The notes under the pieces are model-generated. The model had not been told where the DNA came from, searched no databases, and was given only the letters and a program-made list of their open reading frames with translations. A stretch of 64,000 nucleotides of DNA from Nymphaea colorata (Eukaryota > Streptophyta > Magnoliopsida > Nymphaeales > Nymphaeaceae): contig NC_045145.1 of the NCBI RefSeq assembly GCF_008831285.2, positions 8,184,802 through 8,248,801 on the forward strand. Reading direction: 5' to 3'. A program made the position numbers and the translations under genes. Position 1 is the first letter of the stretch; every line of letters starts with the position of its first letter. This document shows, piece after piece, positions 34,881 through 48,389 of this stretch.

Positions 34881-36249
34881 TCTGGCCATGCAATGATGAT
34901 TCATCTAATCTTCTCCTATATATAGTAAATTTGTATAAGATTAAGTTGTACTAGATATCCACAACTAATTCAGTATTTAAAAATAGGAAAGTGCTTAAAA
35001 TGATAGAGACAATTCATAGCAAAGTCTGTAACATTTTTACCAAAATTATGAGAAACAAAGTTTCTTACATTCATTATTTGCGCTTCTGTATTACAGCATT
35101 GTAAATTGGAGGATGTACATGTCTTTATCTAGAATTGAACTCTAGAAAGCCCAAATCACTTGTTGGGACTTATTGTCAAAAAAACAAACAGAACATCCCA
35201 TGATGTGTTACTGTAATATTAGTAAAATAAAATAACATAACACTGTGCTTTTTGCCTACAATGTCATTTTTAAACCAAGCAAAAGTTGTAGTTTTGGTGG
35301 TGTGTATATACTTATTCTTGGAATGATTTCACTATTTTCTTTGCTCAAGGCCTATAGTTTGCAATGATAGATACAAAGTAAATAGGTGTTTAAGTTGTTG
35401 AATATATTTGACAATCATAACATGTTTACTATCTATACCTTTGATTTGTTGGTATTAAAGTATCCACATCATCTTATATTGCTCTAATGGTATGTAGTCA
35501 GGTTGATTATTTATTTGGTCTTGTAAGTTCTTGAACCTCTTTAGATAGTTTATGACTATGCCTCTAGTTTCTCTGTAGCCTAGCGTGTTCAGTCAACAAC
35601 AATTTCTTCAACTTTCCATCAATGGTGTAATATTGATGCATTGAATGCATGTAAAATTAAATAAACAAAAAATAAGGTGTCAATAGAAATTATGTGTATG
35701 AATATAAAACTAATATTACCTTTACAAGGTCCCATAAAACTCCCTTGTAAGGACAAGGACTTTTTCTGAACTCAAAGTAGTTTAAGGGTGTCTTATGAGA
35801 ATTTCGAGCTACCGATGAATGTGCTAAGTATTTGTGCCATGCCACTTATAGGTTGACAATATGAATTATGCGTAACTATTGGTTTATCTCCTGATGGCAG
35901 ATTAATACTTGCTAGAGCTTGTAATGCTCTTCACTTCTTTCTGCATAGGTTTAGGACCTATGCAATCCAAGCAAAAAAAATATTAATATCACCAATGTAA
36001 TATAAAAATATGACATGGATTATAAGCATAAATGAATTAAAAAACCCTATAGAGACATCACCTTCTTGAGTCTGGTCTGAGCCATAGCAAGGACACATGT
36101 CTTGAATACGTGCCATTTGCTTATCATGAATACATAATATGAACTAATATTATGAAGAACATGATAAAATATAACATAAAAAGTTGTAAACGCATAAAGA
36201 TGTAATGCACCCTTTATAAAAAAATGTGTCACCCTAGAAAGATGGGTCA
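34881..36249. other. Interior of the minus-strand CACTA relic, no domain recognised
   Basis: AT-rich sequence between the two transposase remnants. No domain or terminal repeat recognised. Confidence 0.35.
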
Positions 36250-37315
36250 TCAAGTTTTACCTGTAACTACATCCATCACTCATCTTCTTTATTCTGTTAG
36301 TTATAGCACAAGTGTCATGATGAAATTTCACCCTTGTAACAACATTTCAAAAGTTACACACTTCACTATCTTCATCATTTGTAGCTAACAACACTGCATC
36401 ATGTTGGATGCATCTCAACTTTGAGTCGTTGATATTTTCCGGCTCCTCATTTGCATCTTTTTTAGGTTGAGCTAGTACAACTTACCATTTTGGTTCAACA
36501 AGATCGTCAACAAAAAACACTTGTTTTACTTGACTTTCAAAAGCAAAAAGTTCATCCTCCATGCAAGAGATTTGGAGTTCACAAGAGCAAAACCAAATCA
36601 ATCAATTTTTGCCCTTTTCATATGGGCTAAGAACATCACACCATTGACATTTGAACAACACAAACTTCAAGCTTAGATGATATGAAACTTCAATAATATT
36701 TCCATAACATGTCACATCACCAACTATTGGATTTTTATCTTTAGCACTTGAGGACATCGATGTTGCACAATTTCTACCACACCATTGTTTTATGTTTATC
36801 TTTTTTCCTCCACACTTTTAGTATTAAATCTATACACATTTATGACATATCCCTTGTATCTTTTGATAACATGTTGAGGATATTGAGCAAGATGTACAAG
36901 TTCATTGTTGATGATTTCATTTTCTTCTTTTGTATGCATCACATGACCAGACTTAGAAAGTTCTATTTTATGTATCCACTCTACTTGATGAGGACTCTTT
37001 CGATTTTGTCCCATCACCAAAGCTAAGTGTTCCGTATATCACAATAACAATAGGGTTAGTTTGCATGTATAAACTATGTGTTGTCTTAATTATAACAACT
37101 GAATTAAGAAGTGGAGTCATGATGGAGAGATTATATACTCCATATTGTGTACTTGCAAAATAGTTGTATTGTCCATACTAGCGATTTCTGCTCCTTTAAG
37201 CACACGACCACTTAGGGGAAACCCAAATATTATTTTTTTTGTTTCAGCTCTAATTTTGTTCAAATTCAAACCACAAGTACTTGAGCCCTGGACAAACACA
37301 AACATGAAAATTTAA
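36250..37315 (-). pseudogene. CACTA transposase (TNP2/TNPD type) C-terminal remnant
   Basis: Read on the minus strand in order: GFPLSGRVLKGAEIASMDN and NTTILQVHNMEYIISPS (37225-37117), then ELVHLAQYPQHVIKRYKGY and VINVYRFNTKSVEEKR (36910-36796). Next is a DUF4216-like part with CYGNIIEVSYH, LKFVLFKCQWCDV, then ELFAFESQVKQVFFVDDLVE and PKW.VV (about 36710-36480). This is the distal half of plant En/Spm TNP2 transposases. The catalytic DDE part is not seen, and several stops interrupt it. Confidence 0.8.
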
Positions 37316-37902
37316 ATATTAAATCACATCAACATTGTATAGTAAATAATATTTAAATTAATACATTTCATGCATTATCAAAAAGTAAGATAAAAGTAAA
37401 TCATCATATATGACAAAGCTCTTGTCAAGACTTGTCATTAAGGTGTGGGACTTCTAAGGGTTCATTATTAGGACATGAAACTTCCTGGGTCTCTGCAACT
37501 TTATTACTAGTACAACAAATTATTCAAAGTAAAAACACAATGATGCTGAATTTTGAAGAACAATTACTGGTTTATTGTGTTCTTGACATGCCAAACAAGC
37601 ATAAACTGGCTATGAAAATGCAAACACCAATTGCAGTTCTACATGATTTTAGTATTTCGGTCATATTATATATTGCAGTAATTGTTCAGAAAAAAGGGAA
37701 TGCAAACACATTATTACATCATTTCCTTTTAGTTTCTTAACAAACACATAACAAGTATCCAACTATGATGAAAATTGAGGACTAATAGCATTGTAAGATA
37801 TCAGTAGATCAGTGTAGCTTATTTGTAATTTTTGTAGCTAAAGTACTTAGAATATGCTTTATAATTGGCATGATATAAGCAGTACTTATAAATTTAAAAG
37901 GG

Positions 37903-38100
37903 ACATGAATTTGGGAACAATAACGTAAGCTCGTAAATCACCTAATGAAACACACACATGCATGTGCATCCGAGTGCTTTTATTTTGCTTGATCCTAGGA
38001 AAACTTGGGTAGACAAATATCAAACTCATACCAAATTATGTTAACATAGATGCACACTGCCTCATTTTAAACTATACAAGAATATACATGTTTACAATTG
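37903..38100 (+). repeat. Direct repeat, copy 1 (about 200 bp)
   Basis: Shares with 38820-39033 the blocks GGGAACAAT, TAAGCTCGTAAATCACC, AAACTTGGGTAGA and TTATGTTAACATAGATGCAC. Part of this pattern (GATGCACACTGC) recurs at 38099-38112. Confidence 0.8.
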
Positions 38101-38819
38101 ATGCACACTGCTTGCAGTTTGTCCATGATCAGACTTTGTTGCTATGTTTGACGGGTGGTTAATGTTCTTCTCCTTTTCTCTACACTCCATTTTCTTCTTT
38201 GCTTTCATTGCTTTCCATATAAAATTGTTTGCTTCTTTTGCCTATCAGTTCATTGTTGAGCAGCTGTTATTATGTTTCTTGCTTTAGATTGATTGAGATA
38301 TCTTCAACAACTTATGATGATGGATTATTCAACATAATAAACAAGTGATGAAGAAGAATGGTGTTAGCGAATTAGATAATGAAGTCCATGTCACAACCAA
38401 AAACTTACCTAAATTCTATAGAACCTGCTTTTGTGGCAATTGCAGTATTTAGAAGTTGCTCATGAAGAAAAAATATTTTCTTATCCTTGAATAAGAATCA
38501 AACAAGCAAAAATCAAGGCTAGAAAAAGCAAATGAAAGTAGAAAAGGGAGAGGTATAAATAAATCACATAACAAAGAATTTTAATGAACAAAAAAAACTG
38601 TGTTTTCTTCTTAAAGGTAGTTGTGGAGCTTCAAATTTTGGAGGGCAGACCATTCAAAAATTGAATAGTTCGAGGATCAGAGGATTCATAAATAAGCAAT
38701 ATGTTACAACACATATGCATTAATACATAAATAAGTGTTTAATTGTCGAAATCAATGGTTGAGAATGTTTTTGTGAACTGCCTATTGGTTAGGCTGTTAG
38801 TTGTAAATTTTTTAGAAGG

Positions 38820-39033
38820 AAAATGAGCCCGGGAACAATGGCATAAGCTCATAAATCACCAGTTGAAACACACTCACACGCACACATACATACATGTGTG
38901 TCCTTGTGCTTGCATTTTGCTTGGTGCTAGTAAAACTTGGGTAGATAGATATCAAAGTCATGCCACATTATGTTAACATAGATGCACATTGCCTCATCTT
39001 AAACTATAGAAGTATATATATGTTTACTATTGC
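38820..39033 (+). repeat. Direct repeat, copy 2 (about 210 bp)
   Basis: Imperfect second copy of 37903-38100, same orientation, with an expanded CACACA/CATACATA tract in the middle. The two copies flank about 720 bp without a recognised gene. They could be subterminal repeats of the CACTA relic or ends of a small element. Confidence 0.8.
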
Positions 39034-41340
39034 TCATTTACTAAATTATATGGTTTAGATCAACTGGATATGATGAAGAAGAAAGAACACAATTACCAAG
39101 TTTAATAATGATTAGAGCCATTGATATTTGAATTTGAAAAGAAAAATGTATGATATACAATATGGAAAAAAAAAATCACATGTTCAATTGGAGAAATAGA
39201 AACAACACACCACATAAAAGAATCAATCAACTTCAAGCACTTAATCAGCAATCCTTGAGCCCATTAGGAAAGCTATCTAGTAATTGGGGTGGTCATATGC
39301 AAAGGATCGCACATAGAGGTATGACATTGACATGGTCTCATATTTAATCAAACAAGTAGCATGCACAAGTCTACTCAGACATGCATTTGAGGTGTGTCCA
39401 AACCAACCCAGCTGGCTGGTCAATCTGAGATATCTTATTGGCCGGCAAACTGGATACGGATGACCATGGTCCCAACCATTTTAGTCAAAACAACACACTG
39501 CTAGTCTATGCAGGGACAGAAAAAACAACACATCAAGCAAATCAAAACAAACCAGATGTTTGAGAGAGAAAGAGAGAGTAAGCGAATGAGAGAGGTTTAG
39601 CTGTGAACAGCAAAAAGAGAAAGCTCATGACCATTTCAAAAATCTATAGCCACTGCTGACTCGGGCTATAGATAGAGAGGGGGGCAAAGAAGAGAGAGAG
39701 AGAGAGAGGTGGATTAGAAAACTAAAACCCTAGCTTGGTTTTTGGAGGCAAAAGACGCATCTGCTAAGGGAAAGAGGCAGACATTGAGATAAAGACACAA
39801 ATAGTTCAAATCAAAATGGACTTACTCAAAAAAAGTCACAGCTGAAAGTAGGCAGATTGAATGGGAAGGTGGTGATGCTAGAATTGTTGCCGATTTCCTC
39901 ATGGGGAGATGTAGTGGAGAGAGCTTTCATCTATGGAGATGTAGAGGGAGAGATGCAGGTCTGCACCTGTACATTACACAAAAAGTTTTTTGTTCTAATG
40001 AGATCATGGGAAAGGAAGTTTGCTGGTGCTAGGGAGCAAAGCGCTGGAACCCTTGTAGTGGGTTAGCTTTTCCATAGATCACCACCTGAAAATTTATGGT
40101 GTTAGAAAAGGAAGCGCAAGAGCTCTCACTTGACTTACAGACATAGGCTCACCCAATAGCTTTTCGTGGACTTCACCAAAGTGCTTAGCGGTGCTTTGCA
40201 GATCAATGCCATAATTCTTAAATGTATTGCACTTTGGAATTTAGCACTAAAGATCATGTACACTATCTAATGCATGAGAAATGCCCCTTCATTTTTTTCC
40301 TGTTGAGGTGGTAAACACATATAGATGAGTCTAGCTACTTAAAGTTGTAAACATATTCTAGTTAAATACACATAGATGAATCTACTTATGCTGGTCTCAA
40401 ATGTTTGAAATTACAGAATATAAGACATATGGTGAAGTAATCAACTTTTAGTTATATATATGTGATAAACATAAGCATAGCAGGTCACAACAACAAAACT
40501 ATAACTAACTAAATTTAAACTGAAAAGCTCACAACAAAATAATTTGATAAAATAAAGAAGAAATGACACTACAACTCACAAGAGGGAAGCAAGTATTCAA
40601 ATATTCCCAAATTTAGAGTACCTTAGTATTCATCTGAAGAACACAAACAAATGTTAAGGTTGCTTGATTACATACTAATACAATAACATTTAGCTATTTT
40701 TTGAAATACATTAAAATGAATTATGCTACATAATAAAAAAAATCAAACAAAGCATAAAATGCTTACCTAAATAACATGAAATGCTTCATTTTGACTGGAT
40801 ATAAAAATGTTGTGTCACAAATGAATCCAATCATTAAGTAAAATAAAGAAAAATACATATGAAACAAAGATAATTCAATTTGGAGATTAGAATATCAAAA
40901 TTTGTCATTTTGAAGTATATGGTAACCCTTTATGCCCAATGCTACGCTTTGAAAATGTTACACTATTCAATCGCTAGACTTTTATAATTATCTCGAAATA
41001 AAAACTTAAATTATGTTAGTAATATACTAAAAGTATGGTGCCACTAAATGGTGATTAAAAATTATGTAAATGTGCACTTTTTGGAACATTAAATTGTCCA
41101 TGTTAAATAACACATATGCTCTCAAAAACCGTCTTTTCCTCAGCAATCTTGAACTTTATGTTGATTCAAGTTCTTAATAAATTCTTTCTAATTAAAACAT
41201 GTTTCTACACTGCATAAATACCTAAAAATGTCAAACTTTTTTTGCCAAATACCCTTCTACTGTGGATCCTTCTGGTTGACTTTTATTACACACATAAAGC
41301 TTGTGCTTGAACAATTAAATTGAATAAAAAACCATCTTAA
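39034..41340. other. Spacer with GA-rich microsatellites
   Basis: Interrupted GA runs at about 39560-39592 and 39690-39708. The open frame at 39857-40066 (plus) has no recognised family. Otherwise AT-rich. Confidence 0.4.
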
Positions 41341-44300
41341 AGTTAGTTGAAAAAGTTAAAAACAAACTGCTAGACATGAATGTATAATGAATAGCATATG
41401 CCATTGCTTTTCGAGAGGATACATCCAACAGTATTGTACAGGCCCACGGAATATTGCTTTATGGGATAAGTAAATAGACAAATGAATAATGAGATCAAAG
41501 AATGTAGGCAGAAATATCTTTTCCATATGATATAATGTCAATATATTTGCTCCTCTAAATGCTTCAAATCATTTTCTTTTCTGACTTTCATGCATAATTC
41601 ATTGAAAGAACTAGAAACTCAATCAATCATGTCATTATTATTTTTTTTATAGAGATCCTCATAAGGTTACTAGAAGGAATTGATGAAAATGACAATTATG
41701 ACTCTAACCCTGACATTTTATGTCCCTTTAAATGCACATGTTATGAAATGTCTGAAGCATAACCAAATGGAGCTTTCAAGTTCTTCAAGTCTTTGTATAA
41801 TATGTTTTTCTCTCTCTTTTTTTTTTCCTTATAGTGAATCATACTTCTGGCAATAGTATCTTACTAGTTATATTGCCTGTAAATCCAAATGTGAATTGTA
41901 TCAAACTTTTGTCTTTCCTTCCAATTTCAATAATGTAGCAATTAGATTGTAACAAACAATTAAGTATGTCTTGTTCTTTGATCCTCGAGCCAAAAAAAAG
42001 TGCTTCACTTCAATCCATGAAGAACCTTGTTCGTTACTGCAAGGTTCTAAAGGTTTGACATTGGAAAATTGCAGCTTCTTTAGTATATTATTTGTAGTCT
42101 CATGTTTATTGTTTTCCATAACTACACATGAAAACATAGACAAGTAAATTTGTTGTTGTTTCTACATGTGATACTAATAATTTCATCTCATAGAAAAATA
42201 AGTTTTGCATGCAAATGATAGTTTTAACATTATGATGTCAATCAGTTGTAAAACATGAATTTCAGTTCTTTTATGGATGTACCTTTCAAAATAGAAAAAG
42301 TCTATTATGAAGGATAATGTTCTTCATATTTTTCTTGTAGGTTTGCTCCTTGTGTTGACATACTAGAAACCTTGAAGTGGAACTTCTTTAGTTAATGCAG
42401 TATATTTCTCATAAGTTGGAAAGGCTTAAGCTTCTTAACAATGGCTTAAACTACATATTTTTAAACTCTATTGGCTATTAAACTGGGTACTATGTGACCA
42501 ATATTTTTAATTATAAATAAAGGTGCAGTTGCATGTATTTCTATCTACATACCATCAACAAGAACTAACTACTGGAGGGCCACTTGAGTAGAATCAATGG
42601 TTGGAGTGAGTAAGTTCTCTTGCTAACCTCATCATGTTTGCTCCATGCTCTAAGTTTGGGGCCTATTGTAGTTGTAGTTTTTGGGTATCCGTGGTTTTCC
42701 CAACTAGTTTTTCTTGAAGTCTATCAAATTGTCTTTGTACTTGTATATTATTTGGTTGGGTTCTTGGGCGGTCATAGATGAATATTGTTTCTTATATATC
42801 ATTGGGTGTGTAACTGACAGGGATAAGATTCTTTGTTTCTTCATGTGATATTTGATTTCAGATCTTGGCAATCTTGGTTGTTGAAGAAATCATTAGTGGA
42901 TGTAGTATATGAAATGATAGTCTATCTCTTTTATATTGCACTCAACCGCATGCTAAGGAATACTTTTTTTTTGTTGGATATTAGGATTTTATAGTCTCAT
43001 AGATTTCTTATTTCAATTCTTCTTAATCGTGTTCTTGTTTTTTTCTCTTCTACTACAACTATATATTTTTTCATAATTAGCAAATTCTGGTATTGATAAT
43101 GCAAACTCAAGTGGTTAATATAGATGCTCACTTTGAATGCAAAAACTGATATTTTTCAGTCGAACAATTTTGGTGGCTTAGCATATAAGAGATAGTATTG
43201 GGGAAGCACTAGGTATTGACAGCATGGTTCCATGTATTAGAAAGTGTGAATTCTTGTTTCAAGTAAGTGGCATTTCTGTTAGACGGGAACACAATAACTT
43301 GTAGCTGGATGTATGATTGCCATGTGCTCGTTGCTTCCAACACTGATCTTCCCCAACTGCAATAGTGAAGATGAACAGATTGTCACTGACATTGTACTGA
43401 TTTCTTCCCTCTTGGATAATGTTACACGTCTGAAGGTCAATGTCTTTTTTTGCTACTACTTTGTATTAGAATTCACTATTAAAAGATCTAATATCTGCAA
43501 TTGTTGATGGAGATATACACTAGTGGGTTCCATTTGAGACAGACAAACTAGATAAAACTAACAGCCCACCAGGTGTATATGCTGCATCGGGAAATGACCA
43601 ACTGACAAAAAGGCAAGTGGCACCTACCATATATTTACAGATGGATTTAGGAACTAGAACTCACCAATATGTTGAATTATATTTATAAGAAATACATATA
43701 AAACATGACCAGGAATTCATCTAACCATGGACTGAGGATGTTGAAGAAGGCCATTGATTGTGCTAAAGGCCCACCAGTTGGTGTATTTAGACTAACCTAG
43801 TTGATGATCCTACGACATCGATTTACACTAGTATTATGATAGGAGGGTCTATGTTTATATGTGTGTGCGTGTGTGTGTCAGAATGCATGTGGATGCCTGT
43901 AAACCTGTAACTGAGAACATTTAAAGCGTACAATTTTCTTGTTCAGGCAAGTAGTGTGTGTATATATACATATATATTATGGTGACCTGAGTTTCTGTGA
44001 TGGGTGCACCTGACTATGTCCCTTTCCAAGTTTGCGGAACTTTGCAAAACTGCTTTTAATCTTGAAATATGGGTTATAAGAAGTGGACTGCTTAGCTTAG
44101 CTTTCTTAAGCATTAGTTCAGTAGCTTAATTTTCACTCACTATCCACTAGATTGTACTTATTTGACAGGATAAGAAGGGTCCATGGAAACTGTACACAGG
44201 TCATGCTTACTGCCAATACCATGCTTTACCCTAATGTGACCCTTGATCTCGTTCATCAGCTTTTGACCTCATGAATTGTTCATGAACTAGTATTTAGTTG

Positions 44301-45630
44301 AGCCTGTTTGTCCATACTCGACAACATTTTATTTCCAACCATGTATGAGGTGTTTGGCAATGTAAAAGCAGTATTCTTTGAAACGGTGTCTCATGAATCT
44401 GTCTCAACTTTTTGGACATATTCATGAAACATGTATTCCAGAGATCACAGTGTTCTTGTTACAAAATTTTGCTAGCTCAATCATAGGAGAAAGGAAGATC
44501 CTTGATTAGTAAATATTAAGTGCATTGCGATGTTTGAATGTTTGAATTTTCACAGAAATTGAAAATCTAAAACTTCTTTTATGGATTAACTCACCGGAAT
44601 AGTGTCTGGACCATGCATGGCATGGACCATTAACTTTATTAATGTGCGTGGTTATTTTTTTTTGAAGGCCTTTTTTCTCTAAGGTTATTTTCATATTTTA
44701 AAAAAAAATCTGTTTATTTTTTATCTTTGTCCTTATTGGTGTCTCCTTTTGTTTTCGAGAGCATTTTGCACTTTTATGCCTGAGCATTGACTTGAATGCA
44801 CATTGGTACACATTCTATCTGTTCTGTAAATAAACACCCAGGCATTAATCAAGCTGCAATTGCATGCTTGTTTTGTATCAAGGCATAGAAAATTTTGTCA
44901 ACATTTTGCCATTTTCATTTCAAACAAGAGATATTAATCACTCATGGAATAGAAGACCTAAATGCCCTAGTCTTAATTAATATATATGGATGCCTTCTCA
45001 ATAGTGTAAAACTTTGGTAGTAAAGGCCTTACAGACACCTGAAACTCAATCTTTTGACAAATAGGAAGAACTTTCTAAATATGTGAGTAGTGGAGGCAAC
45101 TGTGGGGGGTGGGCTCTGATTGACTTTGTCATTTGATCTATGTGTGCAAGCCCCAGCTCGACTTGGAAAATAAGCTCATGTCACTTGTTGCATTTTTTTT
45201 TTCTTTAAATGAGAAAAACCACAAAAAATGGTGTTCAATTTTTTTTTCAAAATTACCAACATGCCCCTAAAGCTTAACAAACAGGAAGACACATGCCAAG
45301 TCAATTTTAAACAAATCGAGCTCATGTAACTCGAACTTGTCTCATTCATAACTCAAGTTTTAACTCGAGATCGAGAGCATGGCTTGTTTCTTAAATGGGT
45401 CAAGCATACGCAGGAAAGTCTGAGTCTAGCCCAAGTTAGATCGACTCAATGTACATCCCTAAATAGTAAGAATGTAACAACATGTCCTAGATTCACGAGA
45501 ATCCGGTCCAGAATGGACACTGGTCCTAGTCGAATCCAGTGGTAGAGCCACGTTGTTGCCATTAAATTTGCTTTATTTACATTGCAACACATATTTTTTT
45601 GCTTTTTTTTTTTTTACATATGGGTGCCTC
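41341..45630. other. Long spacer, no supported gene
   Basis: AT-rich with a few features only. There is an open segment at 43313-43507 whose first part (SLLPTLIFPNCNSEDEQ, then DIVLISSLLDNVTRLK) looks protein-like and ends at a possible donor. A second open stretch lies near 44167-44274, and a (TG)n-like run at 43860-43880. 45280-45450 carries CTCGAACT/GACTCAA-type words of a dispersed repeat also seen near 12100 and 61550. The two open segments could be decayed exons, but I cannot name a family. Confidence 0.35.
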
Positions 45631-45633
45631 TTA

Positions 45634-46387
45634 GGTTGCGTTTGATAGCCTTGAATGATCTGGAGCTGCATGTTTTGGAAATTCGATCTCAATAGCATGA
45701 ATTTTATATCCATGATACATGTTAAAACCCATGCATTTAAGGTCGGATTTTTTTTTTTTTTGAGAGAGAGGGTGGGGGTTTGACCTTAAATCCATGGACC
45801 TGATATTACCATGGACCTGAGATCTATGGTGAAGCAAACACTACTTTAAAACTTCAAACTTAAATAATAGTCCCATTTAACCAAAAGGTTTTTTCTTAGC
45901 CAGGTCCAGTTCAGGGTAGAATTCCAATATAACGAACCTGTTCTGACTCAGAAACAATGAAAAAACTATGTCAAATTTGGAGATCCATTGTTTGGTGATT
46001 AATAAGAAGATGGATTTTGTTATGCTTTGATAACTAAACCTGTATCAGAGCTTGCATCAGTTACTCACATATGCAAAAATGCGAAGTTGCATGTCGTTTT
46101 GTTTTAGAGCCAACAAGAAGGTAAGTAAAATGTGTTGTTTTACTTCACAGATACAAAATAAAATAGGTAGAAGCCAAAGGGGGGAGGCAAAACAGCGTTT
46201 TGGGGTGAAAAACGTGGCACTCAAGTTTTTCACTCCAACTTTTTTTTTAAAAAAAAAAGGTTCTAAAAAAAAATGTTTTCGAAAATGCCAATTTTACTAC
46301 ATCGAAACAGGTTTAAAATGACATTTTGGAAGGAAAATGTTGTTTTGCATCCAAAATGCCATTTTGGGCATGCAACCAAACACGCCC
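45634..46387. mobile_element. MITE-like cluster with GCGTTTGAT/AACACGCC ends
   Basis: The left end GGTTGCGTTTGATAGCC and the right end GCAACCAAACACGCCC form an imperfect inverted repeat between TTA and TAA. The interior holds two AT-rich blocks, one with CTTAAATCCATGGACC-like and one with CAAAATGCCATTTTGG-like inverted words, so it may be two abutting MITEs. No coding region. Confidence 0.45.
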
Positions 46388-46390
46388 TAA

Positions 46391-46587
46391 GAGGGCCTTT
46401 GATATACCTAGAATCATGAAATTTTAGAATCAAAATGGTCAATTTTTTAAGAAATTAAAAGAATGATTTATTTTGTTTTCGGTAGAAAACTGAAACATGG
46501 AATTTTGATTTCATTCCGGTTGGAGGAGGAATTAGATTCTAGAATTTTCATTCTTGAATCAAAATTCAAAATCATCAAACGCTCCAT
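46391..46587. mobile_element. Small MITE-like inverted-repeat element
   Basis: The left end GAGGGCCTTTGATATACC and the right end ATCATCAAACGCTCCATA are imperfect complements. Subterminal TAGAATCATGAAATTTTAG and TAGAATTTTCATTCTTGAAT also mirror each other. It abuts the preceding cluster. Confidence 0.5.
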
Positions 46588-48389
46588 AGGAGATTCCCAC
46601 CAACTAGGCAGGACTCAACGCTGCCACCACTTCAGTGGTAGAAATCAAAGATGAAAAAGATAAGAATGCATGACTTTTTTTAATGCAGACAAGAATATCT
46701 AATCTCTACAAGCCCCTCCCCTCTAACTTGCCTTAAGTCGATTGATCGACCCTTTCTGGTTTGCTACCACCACACCAACCATTGAAGCTGACCACTGCAT
46801 TTCAGTGACGGGTCACCTGCACTTCTAGCTCTGGGTCCTTTACTTGGTTTCGAACTTCAGGGTCACTGAAATACAGCTAAGTCCTTGGATTCCCATTCCC
46901 CCACAAAGAACTGACCAAGGTTGTTACGAGCAGAGTCAATTTGAACACATAATCTCCTCCATTCAAATATTTCAGTATGAATCTCATGAGCACATACTCT
47001 CATAGTAAACATTGAAACCTACTCAATGATTATGAATAAAGCAAATAGTAAACTGAAACACTACGGAAGGACTCGGCCAATGCTCTCTAGTACAACACCA
47101 CCCCACACCACCCACCCCCACCCCCGGCACCCAACAAAAATAAAAACCACACAAACCAGAAAATACTAAAGAAGCCTAAATGTACCAAGTTATACACCAA
47201 TCACATCTAAACATGTGGAAATCTACGTACACCACTACTACAATGGCTAATAAGCAACAAAGTGAACAATGAACCTAGAGCACGCATGCTTACACTAGTA
47301 AACTTTGTTGTGCTTAAATTTGTTACTGGTTTGGGACTAGTTCTCTCAACCTGATTCCAGATACACATGATTACTACTTCCCCTTCACTTTCTCCATCAC
47401 CCAATAGGTCAAGACTACCTAGCCACATTGTGCCACAACCCATCTATCTTGTGAGGGCACCACAACCAGATTATGGTTTGTCAACAGCGTGGAAAACAAA
47501 TAGCATTAGGCTACCCAAGGTTTGAAACAAGGGAAGATAGAAATAGGAAAACAGAATCTGCTTGTTATATAATGGGTCAAAACCATGTCCACAACCACTT
47601 TTTAAAATTTCAATAGTAACTACAAAACCATAACAAAAATACCAGTGAGTAAGCATAACCTTGTTAATGGGCATTTGGAGGCCTTTTAAAAGTTGATGAC
47701 TTCAAATCACTTACGAGATGCTGGACATTTATGATCGAGAACCATAACCAAACTCAAAGCTTCATTGGCTGAGTGCTGGCCTCAGTAGAATATCAATATC
47801 CAAGGTTAATCTGGGAAGATGTGAAGGCACAAACAAGAGAACAAAACTAGCACTATCAATAATCCTGCTTAGTTACAAGCAAACATAGCATGCCATACCA
47901 TCAACACCGTACACCAAAAATTATGGAAAATTATTGTCATCCATGCTATCAACATTTCATGTTAGTACAAACAGTTGTGGTGGATATTATATTGGTTCTT
48001 ATGTACAATTATAGCACATAGGAAATGTTATATTCTATATACCATAGCAACATGAAACATTTCACACGAACACAAATCATGATGGATGTTGGCAAACCAA
48101 GAGCCTTCAAAATTCATGCTCAAACAATGGAACCATCAAAATGCATATCTAAAGAAGAAGACTCCCTTCAAGATCTATAAAAGCACTTAGTGGCCAACAT
48201 TAACACAAGGGCTCCCAGTTAAAACTACCCCTTATATATATTTGGGACCGGTGGGTACTCTATCGATTTGCCGGTGAATTCAAAGCACTGCCTATTCCAT
48301 GTCTTGTCTCTCTTGCCTGTTGTGTGTCTGCTGTTTGCATTACCTTGGCAAATCAAAACACAGTATGTTTGTTCTATCCGATAGGACAG
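46588..48389. other. Spacer, no gene recognised
   Basis: No supported gene. A C/A-rich run (CCACCCCCACCCCC) lies at about 47110-47126. Confidence 0.4.

Noticed and set aside
43313-44274. Possible decayed multi-exon gene
   Set aside because: Two open segments look protein-like, but no family is recognisable, splice sites are weak, and the stretch between is AT-rich noise. It is kept only as a remark.
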